DNA from: Flavobacteriaceae bacterium
Lineage (GTDB): Bacteria; Bacteroidota; Bacteroidia; Flavobacteriales; Flavobacteriaceae
Assembly (NCBI GenBank): GCA_030829155.1
Contig: JAURBD010000076.1
Span: 1-8,221, forward strand
Direction: 5' to 3'
Length of the DNA: 8,221 nucleotides
The notes under the pieces are model-generated. The model was given only the letters and a program-made list of their open reading frames with translations, was not told the DNA's origin and made no database searches. The position numbers and the translations under genes are program-made. Shown in pieces: positions 1 to 6,772 of the stretch; positions within the stretch are counted from its first letter, which is position 1, and each line of letters starts with the position of its first letter.

Positions 1-176
1 ATGACAAATTCATCAATACAATTGTCAAGTACTTCTTTCAATAAAATATAAATTCCATCGTCAGATGAGGAACCGTCGCCAAGTTTTCCAATATACATCC
101 CAGGACGCATACGGATGTGTTCCTTCCAATCAAGGGAACGAATGTTATCTTCTGTATACTGTACGTTTTGAGCCAT
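1..176 (-). CDS. parE: DNA topoisomerase IV subunit B, N-terminal fragment (5' end of gene only)
   Basis: Topoisomerase IV B subunit, the ATPase half of the enzyme that decatenates daughter chromosomes. Only the first 58 codons are here; the gene runs off the left edge. The ATG lies at 176-174 and the protein begins MAQNVQYTEDNIRSLDWKEH. The motif MRPGMYIGKLGDG follows at residues 23-35, then LLKEVLDNCIDE at about 45-56. The latter is the first GHKL ATPase motif, with the catalytic Glu and the Mg/ATP-binding Asn. The GKLGDGSSSDDGIYILLKE stretch is typical of Bacteroidota ParE; GyrB has MRPSMYIGDVG and HHLVYEVVDN here instead, so GyrB is unlikely. The start is chosen because it gives the usual short N-terminal tail before the RMRPGMYIG motif. 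It lies 127 nt downstream of purC on the same strand and may have its own promoter. Confidence 0.9.
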   Translation of the reverse strand, partial: MAQNVQYTEDNIRSLDWKEHIRMRPGMYIGKLGDGSSSDDGIYILLKEVLDNCIDEFV

Positions 177-214
177 AATGTAGACAGCTAATTTAGTTGT
201 TCCAAGTAAAAAGC

Positions 215-245
215 GTAAACTAAAACCTTGAAAGTAATTAACAAA
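215..245 (-). promoter_or_regulatory. Candidate parE promoter (Bacteroidota type)
   Basis: Read on the minus strand, a TTTG (245-242) is followed after a 19-nt spacer by TAGTTTAC (222-215). The Bacteroidota consensus is TTTG, about 19-21 nt, then TAnnTTTG. The -33 box and spacing fit; the -7 box matches TAnnTT but not the final TG. Transcription would start near 208, giving a leader of about 32 nt before the parE ATG. This is pattern matching in an AT-rich gap and could be chance; readthrough from phoH-purC is the alternative. Confidence 0.3.
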
Positions 246-303
246 TTCGGTTTAAAACTATTAATTGATTGTCTTCTAATGGGTTTTAAAAAAATCTTGA
301 AAT

Positions 304-1260
304 TCAATTAAATTGTTTTGTTTTTAAATAAGAAAGAATGTTTTGTTCGATGCGATTTTCAATTGAAGAAACATCCCCTTTTATAAATTCATTTCCGGTA
401 ATTTTTTCATACAATTCAATGTATCGATCCGAAATTTCCTTGATGTATTCCTCACTCATTTCAGGTATTTGTTGTCCTTCAAGACCTTGAAACCCCTTTG
501 ATATCAACCATTGTCGAACAAATTCTTTTGAAAGCTGTTTTTGTGGTTCTCCTCTAGCTTGACGTTCCGTATATCCTTCTTCATAGAAATATCGCGAAGA
601 ATCTGGGGTATGAATCTCATCGATTAATACAATCGTTCCAGCTGAAGTTTTCCCAAATTCATATTTAGTATCAACCAGAATTAAACCTTTATCTTTAGCA
701 AGCTGAGTTCCTCGCTCAAACAAAGCTTTAGTATACTTTTCTAAAATATTATAATCATGTTCCGAAACAATTCCCTGCTCTATAATTTCCTCTTTGGAAA
801 TATCTTCATCATGTCCTTCTTTTGCCTTGGTTGCAGGAGTAATGATTGCATATGGAAAACGATCATTTTCTATCATTCCATCAGGCATTGGTACTCCACA
901 AATAGCTTTTTTTCCGAGTTTATACTCTCGGGCAGCATGACCGGATAGATATCCGCGAATAACCATTTCAATTTTAAAGGGTTCGCATTTTTTTCCAACT
1001 GCGACCGATGGATCTGGAGTTGCTTCAAGCCAATTTGGAACAATATCCTTTGTAGCCTGCATCATATGGCTAGCTATCTGATTCAAAATCTGTCCTTTAT
1101 AGGGAATCCCCTTTGGCATCACCACATCAAATGCTGAAAGCTTGTCAGTAGCTATCATTACAATCAAATCGTTTTGAAGGCTAATTACCTCCCTAACTTT
1201 ACCAATATACTTGGATTGCTGCCCTGGTAGTGAAAATGAAGATGCTAGTAATGTATTCAT
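304..1260 (-). CDS. purC: Phosphoribosylaminoimidazole-succinocarboxamide (SAICAR) synthase
   Basis: Cytosolic enzyme of de novo purine synthesis: joins CAIR and L-aspartate with ATP hydrolysis to give SAICAR. The 318-residue protein is full length for the longer, eukaryote-like PurC form common in Bacteroidota. Visible signatures in order: GKVREVI at 20-26 (nucleotide-binding region), DKLSAFDVVMP at 39-49, EMVIRGYLSGHAAREY at 98-113, TPATKAKEGHDEDIS at 141-155, LVDTKYEFG at 195-203 and DEIHTPDSSRYF at 214-225. No family motif is broken. The ATG at 1260-1258 is the natural start, since the protein opens about 19 residues before the GKVR motif. It begins 15 nt after the phoH stop codon, so the two are probably cotranscribed from the phoH promoter. 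There is no functional link between phoH and purC that I can argue from sequence. The stop is TGA at 306-304. Confidence 0.97.
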   Translation of the reverse strand: MNTLLASSFSLPGQQSKYIGKVREVISLQNDLIVMIATDKLSAFDVVMPKGIPYKGQILNQIASHMMQATKDIVPNWLEATPDPSVAVGKKCEPFKIEMVIRGYLSGHAAREYKLGKKAICGVPMPDGMIENDRFPYAIITPATKAKEGHDEDISKEEIIEQGIVSEHDYNILEKYTKALFERGTQLAKDKGLILVDTKYEFGKTSAGTIVLIDEIHTPDSSRYFYEEGYTERQARGEPQKQLSKEFVRQWLISKGFQGLEGQQIPEMSEEYIKEISDRYIELYEKITGNEFIKGDVSSIENRIEQNILSYLKTKQFN

Positions 1261-1275
1261 TTATTCTATTTAATT

Positions 1276-2223
1276 TTAATGCTCTATATTTTTGTAGGCC
1301 TCTATGACTTTCTTGACTAATCGATGTCGAATAACATCTTTATCATCCAAATAGATCATTCCAATTCCCGGAGTTTCTTTCAATGCAAGCAGGGCTTCTT
1401 TCAATCCAGAAATCGTTCTGCGAGGTAAATCAATCTGACCTGGATCACCTGTAATGATGAACTTAGCATGAGCACCCATTCGAGTTAAAAACATTTTCAT
1501 TTGCGAATGAGTAGTATTTTGAGCCTCATCTAAAATCACAAATGCATGGTCCAGTGTTCTCCCCCTCATAAAGGCAAGAGGAGCGATTTGAATCGTTCCC
1601 TTTTCTAAATATGAATTGAGTCGCTCAGATGGAATCATATCTCGAAGAGCATCGTATAAAGGTTGCATGTAGGGATCTAGTTTTTCTTTCATATCTCCAG
1701 GAAGAAATCCCAAATTCTCACCAGCTTCAACTGCTGGTCGGGTTAGAATAATACGTTTAACCTGTTTTTCTTTTAAAGCTTTAACTGCAAGAGCTACTGA
1801 GGTATATGTTTTTCCTGTTCCAGCAGGTCCAACTGCAAATAGCATATCATTTTTTTGACTGGTTAAAACCAAACGCTGTTGGTTAATGGTTTTGGCTTTG
1901 ATTACCTTACCACCAACTCCATGCACAATAAATGATTCTTTATCATCAACAGCTTCAAAATCTTTAGCTGAATCTGCAGTTAAGATTTGTTCTAAAATGG
2001 TTTGATCAAGTTTGTTGAATTTCTTAAAATGAGAAACAAGCATAACGATACGTTTCTCAAATTCCTCTAAAATTATTTCTTCACCAAAAGCTTTTACTGT
2101 ATTTCCCCTAGCAACAACTTTAAGTTTTGGAAAATAATTCCTTAAAAGCTCAATGTTAGTATTTCGATCTCCAAAAAACTCTCTTGGGTTCACTTCCTTT
2201 AACTCAATTTTAATCTCATTCAA
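1276..2223 (-). CDS. phoH: PhoH-like (PhoL/YbeZ-type) ATPase, TTG start
   Basis: P-loop ATPase of the PhoH family, cytosolic, thought to act in RNA metabolism; the exact activity of the YbeZ-type branch is not settled. The N-terminal 100 residues include a small KH-like segment (VVARGNTVKAFGEE, 36-49). The ATPase domain carries Walker A GPAGTGKT (132-139), the family motif RPAVEAGENLGFLPGD (162-177), Walker B FVILDEAQ (228-235), a TGDPGQIDLP motif (258-267) and a basic RHRLVKKVIEAY tail (299-310). At 315 residues it is full length. The start is TTG at 2223-2221: it gives the family-typical MNEI..EL..VNPREFFG opening. No in-frame ATG lies between it and the upstream stop (2277-2275), and the next internal Met is residue 61. 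ybeY, the usual partner in Proteobacteria, is not adjacent. It is first in a minus-strand run with purC. Confidence 0.95.
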   Translation of the reverse strand: MNEIKIELKEVNPREFFGDRNTNIELLRNYFPKLKVVARGNTVKAFGEEIILEEFEKRIVMLVSHFKKFNKLDQTILEQILTADSAKDFEAVDDKESFIVHGVGGKVIKAKTINQQRLVLTSQKNDMLFAVGPAGTGKTYTSVALAVKALKEKQVKRIILTRPAVEAGENLGFLPGDMKEKLDPYMQPLYDALRDMIPSERLNSYLEKGTIQIAPLAFMRGRTLDHAFVILDEAQNTTHSQMKMFLTRMGAHAKFIITGDPGQIDLPRRTISGLKEALLALKETPGIGMIYLDDKDVIRHRLVKKVIEAYKNIEH

Positions 2224-2235
2224 AAGCCCAGTTGT

Positions 2236-2265
2236 TTTAAGGTTATTTAATTTAAGGATTTGTAA
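2236..2265. repeat. Imperfect tandem 15-bp repeat in the divergent promoter region
   Basis: TTTAAGGTTATTTAA (2236-2250) is followed directly by TTTAAGGATTTGTAA (2251-2265); 12 of 15 positions agree and both copies share TTTAAGG. It lies in the phoH leader and runs into the plus-strand -7 element. The spacing of about one and a half helical turns would put bound proteins on opposite faces, so this is not an obvious dimer site. It could be a regulator site or a chance product of AT-rich sequence. Confidence 0.35.
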
Positions 2266-2270
2266 GTTTG
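2263..2270 (+). promoter_or_regulatory. -7 element for the DUF62-gldF-gldG unit
   Basis: TAAGTTTG is an exact match to the Bacteroidota -7 consensus TAnnTTTG. It predicts a start near 2277 and a leader of about 48 nt before the ATG at 2325. No TTTG or TTG stands at the expected 17-21 nt upstream, so the -33 half is weak or replaced by an activator. A second, one-mismatch -7 candidate (TAACTTTT, 2299-2306) also lacks a good -33 box. Confidence 0.4.
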
Positions 2271-2275
2271 TATTT

Positions 2276-2283
2276 CAAAATTA
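2276..2283 (-). promoter_or_regulatory. -7 element for the phoH-purC unit
   Basis: On the minus strand 2283-2276 reads TAATTTTG, an exact TAnnTTTG match. Transcription would start near 2269, leaving a leader of about 46 nt before the TTG start of phoH. No good -33 TTTG is seen 17-21 nt further upstream (2301-2308 is T/A only). It lies face to face with the plus-strand element at 2263-2270, so the two polymerase footprints would overlap. Confidence 0.4.
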
Positions 2284-2324
2284 CATTTTTAGTTTAAATA
2301 ACTTTTAAAATATATGATTTCTTT

Positions 2325-3155
2325 ATGTCTTTAGTAAGCCTGACAACCGATTTTGGACTTAAAGACTATTTTGTAGCAGCAATAAAAGCTGAATTGTATC
2401 AAGAGATTGAAGGAGTTAACGTTGTAGATGTATCTCATCAAATAAGCCCGTTCAACCATACTGAAGCTGCTTATGTCCTAAAAAATGCATATTCTGCTTT
2501 TCCAAAAGGCAGTATTCATATTATCGGTGTAGATTCTGAATACACTCCAGAAAACGTACATATTGTTATGCTTTTAGAAGGACATTATTTCATTGGTGCA
2601 AACAACGGTATTTTTTCACTCATCAAAGAAGAGCGAATTCCAGAAAAAATTGTTGAAATTAATATTCATAAAAACATTGTTTCTTCGTTCCCAGTTCTGG
2701 ATGTTTTTGTCAAAGTTGCTGGACATATTGCACGTAAAGGAAGCCTTGATGTTATTGGTAAGAACATCAACCAAATTAAAGAAGTGACTGATGTTAAGCC
2801 AGTTATCAACACTGCAGAAGATCAAATCCTTGGAAGTGTTATTTATATTGACAATTTTGGGAACGTAGTTACTAATATCAACAAAAAAGTGTTTTTGGAA
2901 TATCAAAAAGGACGGGAATATACAATTTTGACTAAAAGTGTAAAACTGCATACTATATATAATTCCTACACAGAGGCAATAAATTTTTCGATCCCAAAAG
3001 AAAATAGAGAGGAAGATGGAAAAAAAATTGCTTTATTTAATGCAGCAGGACAACTTGAACTTTCTGTATACAAAAGCAATCCACAAACGGTAGGAAGCGC
3101 TCACAGTTTATTTGGATTGGAGTTTCGAGATACCATAACCATTAAATTCAAATAG
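2325..3155 (+). CDS. SAM hydroxide adenosyltransferase family protein (DUF62), divergent active site
   Basis: Member of the DUF62 family, related to fluorinase and chlorinase, whose characterised members split S-adenosylmethionine with water into adenosine and methionine. The 276 residues are full length. N-terminal domain: TDFG (8-11), DVSHQI (35-40), the substrate-region aspartate D70 in IIGVDSEYTPEN, and GANNGIF (91-97) where most relatives have GPDNG. The interdomain part has AGHIA with H134. The C-terminal barrel has the hallmark IDNFGNVVTNI (175-185). Of the Asp-Arg-His triad described in archaeal homologues, Asp (70) and His (134) are present. The stretch that normally reads DPGVGTxR is DSEYTPEN here, with Asn77 in the arginine position. 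It is therefore uncertain whether the protein hydrolyses SAM like the archaeal enzymes. The gene starts 48 nt after a -7 element and ends 1 nt before the gldF ATG, so it leads the gldFG transcription unit. Confidence 0.88.
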   Translation: MSLVSLTTDFGLKDYFVAAIKAELYQEIEGVNVVDVSHQISPFNHTEAAYVLKNAYSAFPKGSIHIIGVDSEYTPENVHIVMLLEGHYFIGANNGIFSLIKEERIPEKIVEINIHKNIVSSFPVLDVFVKVAGHIARKGSLDVIGKNINQIKEVTDVKPVINTAEDQILGSVIYIDNFGNVVTNINKKVFLEYQKGREYTILTKSVKLHTIYNSYTEAINFSIPKENREEDGKKIALFNAAGQLELSVYKSNPQTVGSAHSLFGLEFRDTITIKFK

Positions 3156-3156
3156 T

Positions 3157-3888
3157 ATGCTTGCTATAGCCAAAAAAGAAATTCTATCTTTTTTTACCAC
3201 ACCAATGGGTTATATTATCTTAGCTATTTTTTTTACGCTGAACGGCTTGTTCTTTTGGGTTTTCTCAAATACTTTTAATTTAATTGGATCTGGATTTGCA
3301 GATTTAAACTTATATTTTGAACTAATGCCTTGGTTATTTTTATTCCTTATTCCAGCCATTGGAATGAGAAGTTTAGCAGAGGAAATAAAATCGGGGACTA
3401 TTGGTCTTTTAATGACTAGACCTATTACTTTATTGGAACTAGTTTTGGGAAAATTATTGGGGATTCTTTTTCTAATTTTCTCAAGTTTGTTGTTGAGTTT
3501 TATATACACATTTGCAATTTTTCAACTAAAGATGAATAAGGACGTGTTTGATTGGGGTGCATTTATTGGGTCTTTTTTTGGCTTATTATTTTTGGCAAGT
3601 GTTTTTTGTAGCATTACACTTTGGTGTTCTTCATTATCCAAGAATCAAGTTATCGCTCTTTTATTGTCATCACTTTTATGTCTCCTTCATTTTTATGGTT
3701 GGGGGGAGTTGTCTCTATATTTTTCTGATAACCGTGCATATGGTTTTTTTAATTCAATTGGCATTCAATCCCATTATGTTCAAATGAGTAAGGGTATTCT
3801 TGCAAGCTCTGATCTCATTTATTTTTTTGGTCAGATGTTCCTATTCAATTACCTCACTGTTTTTCAACTTAAAAAAATCAAACAATAA
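3157..3888 (+). CDS. gldF: Gliding motility ABC transporter permease GldF
   Basis: Inner-membrane permease of the GldA-GldF-GldG ABC-type complex, which in Flavobacterium johnsoniae is needed for gliding; the transported substrate is not known. At 243 residues it is normal length. Hydrophobic stretches suggest six membrane segments, near residues 18-37, 55-70, 98-120, 134-155, 163-181 and 219-237. Between the second and third lies the ABC-2 permease hallmark RSLAEEIKSGTIGLLMTRPI (71-90), the likely coupling helix for the ATPase. The N-terminal LAIAKKEILSFFTTPMGYI is also typical of GldF. The start ATG lies 1 nt after the DUF62 stop (TAG-T-ATG) and the stop overlaps the gldG start by one base (TAATG at 3886-3890), arguing for translational coupling. 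The ATPase GldA is not encoded in the window. Related ABC-2 permeases of unknown cargo are the alternative, but the gldG neighbour makes gldF the best call. Confidence 0.93.
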   Translation: MLAIAKKEILSFFTTPMGYIILAIFFTLNGLFFWVFSNTFNLIGSGFADLNLYFELMPWLFLFLIPAIGMRSLAEEIKSGTIGLLMTRPITLLELVLGKLLGILFLIFSSLLLSFIYTFAIFQLKMNKDVFDWGAFIGSFFGLLFLASVFCSITLWCSSLSKNQVIALLLSSLLCLLHFYGWGELSLYFSDNRAYGFFNSIGIQSHYVQMSKGILASSDLIYFFGQMFLFNYLTVFQLKKIKQ

Positions 3889-5549
3889 TGTTCAGAACTA
3901 ATTTTTTAAGAATTCTGTTTGTTTTTTTAGGCTTACTAATAATTCAAATCATAGCTTCAAGAATCAATTATCGATGGGACTTAACCGTAGATAAAAGGTA
4001 TTCCTTATCCGATGAAAGCATAGCGTTTATTAAACCCATTAAAAAATCCATTCGAGTTGATGTATTTTTAAATGGGAAACTTCCACAAGAATATCAACGC
4101 TTGCGTTCAGAAACAGAAATTTTACTGCAAAGTGTAATTGCTCAAAATGATCACTTTTATTATGAGTTTATTGATCCATATAAGGGCTCAACAAACACTG
4201 AACAATTGATAAATGAAATGAGCCAATACGGTTTATATCCTGAATTGGTTGTTGAAAACACAAATCAAGTCACTGAACAATCCTATGTTTTCCCTTGGAT
4301 GCTTTTGAATTATGAAGATCGAACCATTCGAGTTTCCTTGCTTCAAAAAAATCTAGGAGACCAACCAGAGAAACGTATTTTACAATCCATTCAACAATTA
4401 GAATTTGCACTTATGGATGGTATTCATCAAATTTTATTGGATGAAAAAAAGAAAATTGCGGTTTTGAAATCACACAATACTTCCCAGGATATATTGATTA
4501 CTAGTTTTTTGCAGGATTTACTCCCCTACTACAATTTAGCCTCCTTTGATCTAAAAGCATTTCCAATAACCCCTCAAAAAACATTAGAAAATTTAAACCG
4601 GTTTGATTTACTTTTGGTTTCTAATCCTAAAGAATCATTTTCAAATACAGAAAAGTTTATTCTTGATCAGTTCACTCAACAAGGAGGAAACAGTTTGTTT
4701 TTAATTGATGCTGTAAATGTTCAAAAAGACAGCTTGTACAGTCTATCTGGATCAACAGTTAGTTATGGAAACCTTCTGGAGCTTGATGATTTGTTTTTTA
4801 AGTTTGGATTTCGGATGCGTCAAGAAATTGTTAAGGACCTATACAGTGCTCCCATAGTATTGGCACAAGGGAATGAAAACAATTCTCAATACCTACCCTA
4901 TCCATGGCCCTATAACCCCCTAGCTGAGCCAGATCAAAGTAACTCCATTGGCTCAGCAATAGGAAATGTACTTTTTCAATTTGCAAGTCCAATGGACACT
5001 TTAAAAAACCGCTTAAAAAAAACCATACTCATTAAGTCATCACCTCTTTCTAAGATCGAAGGAATCCCCTCAATGATTAAATTAAAAACCGCAACAGAAC
5101 CAATAAAACCCTCTGTTTTTACAGATAAAGAACAAATACTTGGCCTTGTTCTTGAAGGAAAATTCAATTCCTTGTACACCAATCGAATATATCCATTTGA
5201 ATGGGATGTCAAAAAATCAAAAAAAGCCCGAATTGCTGTTTTTGGAGATGGAAATTTAATCGAAAACCAAATTGACAAAGGAAAACCTCTAGAATTGGGT
5301 TATGATAAGTGGACCAATAATTTCTATTCTAATAAACAATTTTTTAAAAATACAATTCATTACCTAATTGGAGAGGATAATTTACTCCGTTTACGTTCTA
5401 AAGAAATTAAAATCGCAATGTTGGATTCTGAAAAAGTGAATTCAAAAGGAAGCTTCTGGACCTATTTTAGTGTTTTTAGCCCATTGATTTTTTTATTTAT
5501 AATTGGATTATTTTTTAATTGGTTCAGGAACAAAAGTTATCGTCAATAA
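3888..5549 (+). CDS. gldG: Gliding motility ABC transporter auxiliary protein GldG
   Basis: Membrane-anchored partner of GldF in the gliding-associated ABC system. The 553 residues have a basic N-terminus, one membrane segment (about 7-23), a large domain of about 500 residues and a second membrane segment (about 526-545) followed by a basic tail (RNKSYRQ). This predicts both ends in the cytoplasm and the large domain in the periplasm. Recognisable family landmarks are RWDLTVDKRYSLSDESI (29-45), the RFDLLLVSNP region (238-247, similar to the extracytoplasmic ABC-auxiliary fold) and the strongly conserved end GDGNLIENQ with LGYDKWTNNFYSNKQFFKN (453-488). The ATG shares its A with the gldF TAA stop, so translation is probably coupled and stoichiometry linked. 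A run of eight A (5015-5022) lies inside the gene with the frame intact. No signal-peptidase site is evident, consistent with an anchor rather than a cleaved signal. Confidence 0.95.
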   Translation: MFRTNFLRILFVFLGLLIIQIIASRINYRWDLTVDKRYSLSDESIAFIKPIKKSIRVDVFLNGKLPQEYQRLRSETEILLQSVIAQNDHFYYEFIDPYKGSTNTEQLINEMSQYGLYPELVVENTNQVTEQSYVFPWMLLNYEDRTIRVSLLQKNLGDQPEKRILQSIQQLEFALMDGIHQILLDEKKKIAVLKSHNTSQDILITSFLQDLLPYYNLASFDLKAFPITPQKTLENLNRFDLLLVSNPKESFSNTEKFILDQFTQQGGNSLFLIDAVNVQKDSLYSLSGSTVSYGNLLELDDLFFKFGFRMRQEIVKDLYSAPIVLAQGNENNSQYLPYPWPYNPLAEPDQSNSIGSAIGNVLFQFASPMDTLKNRLKKTILIKSSPLSKIEGIPSMIKLKTATEPIKPSVFTDKEQILGLVLEGKFNSLYTNRIYPFEWDVKKSKKARIAVFGDGNLIENQIDKGKPLELGYDKWTNNFYSNKQFFKNTIHYLIGEDNLLRLRSKEIKIAMLDSEKVNSKGSFWTYFSVFSPLIFLFIIGLFFNWFRNKSYRQ

Positions 5550-5564
5550 CTGTTAATAAGTTTC

Positions 5565-5596
5565 TTTCGCATTTAGAAGCATTTCAAATATCTTTG
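5565..5596 (+). promoter_or_regulatory. dnaN promoter (Bacteroidota type)
   Basis: TATCTTTG at 5589-5596 matches TAnnTTTG exactly. TTTC at 5565-5568, one mismatch from TTTG, lies upstream with a 20-nt spacer, within the usual range. Transcription would start near 5603, leaving a short A-rich leader of about 14 nt before the dnaN ATG with no Shine-Dalgarno sequence, as is usual in this group. It sits in the 67-nt gap after gldG, so dnaN need not depend on readthrough from the gld unit. Confidence 0.5.
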
Positions 5597-5616
5597 AATT
5601 AAATCAAAAAACGTCC

Positions 5617-6735
5617 ATGAAATTTATCGTATCAAGTAATCAATTGCTAAAGCAACTTCAAGCGCTAGGTGGAGTAATAAACAACTCGAACACCCTCCCC
5701 ATATTAGATAATTTTTTATTTGAACTTAAATCGGATCGTTTAACGCTCACAGCATCTGATCTTGAAACAAGCATGTCATCAAGTATTACTGTGGAATCTG
5801 ACTCCAGTGGTACTATAGCCCTTCCTGCACGTTTATTGTTGGATACCCTAAAAACTTTTCCAGAGCAACCCTTAACATTTATGGTATTGGAAAACAATAC
5901 AGTAGAAATCAGTGCTAACAATGGAAAATATGCATTAGCCTATGTCCCTGGTGATGAATTCCCAAAAGCAGTAAATCTGAAAGATCCAAGCAAAACAGTA
6001 ATCGTTGCTGATATTTTAGCTACAGCAATAAATTCAACTTTGTTTGCCTCTGGAAATGATGATTTAAGACCTGTTATGAGTGGTGTGTTTTTTCAATTCT
6101 CAACAGAATCATTGACTTTTGTTGCAACGGATGCCCATAAACTCGTAAAATATACCCGATCAGACCTCAAAGCTGATGCTACAGCTGAATTTATCATGCC
6201 CAGAAAGGCACTTCAAATTTTAAAGGGAATTTTACAAGGAAGTGAGGAAGAAATAAGTATTGAATACAATGAAACAAATGCGCAATTTATTTTTGGAGCT
6301 ACCTCACTTAGTTGTCGTTTGATCGAGGGGAAATATCCAAACTACGAAGCTGTAATTCCGAAAGAAAACCCCAACGTGATGACAATTTCACGAGAACCCT
6401 TCCTAAATTCACTAAGAAGAGTTAGTATTTTTTCTAATAAAACAACCCATCAAATACGTCTAAAAATGGCTGGTGCCGAACTCAATATTTCTGCGGAAGA
6501 TTTTGACTTCAGTAACAAAGCTGAAGAACGTCTGAATTGTCAGTATCAAGGAGATGATTTACAAATTGGATTCAATTCTAGATTCATCATAGAAATGTTA
6601 AGTAATTTAACTGTTGAAGAAGTTTCACTGGCAATGTCTTTACCAAATAGAGCAGGAATAATCACCCCTATCGATGGTACTGAAGAAGGAGAAAACATAA
6701 CAATGCTCGTTATGCCAGTAATGTTAAATGAATAA
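5617..6735 (+). CDS. dnaN: DNA polymerase III sliding clamp (beta subunit)
   Basis: Ring-shaped homodimeric clamp that tethers the replicative polymerase and other partners to DNA. The 372 residues fit the three-domain family length, with domains at about 1-118, 126-245 and 248-372. Family motifs: MKFIVSSNQLLKQL start, NTLPILDNFLFE (25-36), LRPVMSGV (150-157), ATDAHKLV (170-177, the usual ATDGHRLA region), EGKYPNYEAVIP (237-248), GFNSRFIIEML (318-328) and the C-terminal LVMPVML (364-370) that helps form the hydrophobic partner-binding pocket. The ATG start is supported by the exact family N-terminus. Neither dnaA nor recF is adjacent; the gene sits between gldG and a convergent PLP-enzyme gene, so it is not in the classic dnaA-dnaN-recF operon. 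It probably has its own promoter. Confidence 0.98.
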   Translation: MKFIVSSNQLLKQLQALGGVINNSNTLPILDNFLFELKSDRLTLTASDLETSMSSSITVESDSSGTIALPARLLLDTLKTFPEQPLTFMVLENNTVEISANNGKYALAYVPGDEFPKAVNLKDPSKTVIVADILATAINSTLFASGNDDLRPVMSGVFFQFSTESLTFVATDAHKLVKYTRSDLKADATAEFIMPRKALQILKGILQGSEEEISIEYNETNAQFIFGATSLSCRLIEGKYPNYEAVIPKENPNVMTISREPFLNSLRRVSIFSNKTTHQIRLKMAGAELNISAEDFDFSNKAEERLNCQYQGDDLQIGFNSRFIIEMLSNLTVEEVSLAMSLPNRAGIITPIDGTEEGENITMLVMPVMLNE

Positions 6736-6740
6736 TAAAA

Positions 6741-6755
6741 AAAAGATTATCTTTT
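6741..6755. terminator. Weak bidirectional hairpin between convergent genes
   Basis: AAAAGATTATCTTTT is a near-perfect inverted repeat: AAAAGA and TCTTTT form a 6-bp stem around a 3-nt loop. It has A runs before it and T-rich sequence after. It lies in the 37-nt gap between the dnaN stop and the stop of the convergent oxoamine synthase gene, where a two-way terminator is expected. The stem is nearly all A-T, so it would be weak. Confidence 0.3.
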
Positions 6756-6772
6756 AAATTAGTTTAGCTTGG

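Noticed and set aside
177..303. Possible riboswitch, small RNA or strong terminator in the 127-nt purC-parE gap
   Set aside because: No stable GC-containing hairpin, conserved purine-riboswitch core or T-tract-following stem could be seen; only a weak promoter candidate.
757..948. 63-codon open frame on the plus strand inside purC
   Set aside because: It lies wholly antisense to a clearly conserved gene, and its Cys/Phe/Ser-rich translation resembles no protein; a shadow frame.
2616..2951. 111-codon open frame on the minus strand inside the DUF62 gene
   Set aside because: Antisense to conserved DUF62 motifs; the Asn/Phe-rich translation is typical of reversed AT-rich coding sequence.
5015..5022. 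Run of eight A inside gldG as a possible phase-variation or slippage site
   Set aside because: The frame is intact across it, such runs are common at this base composition, and nothing points to a regulated switch.
4976..5278. 100-codon open frame on the minus strand inside gldG
   Set aside because: Antisense to the conserved C-terminal part of gldG, with no recognisable domain or separate promoter.
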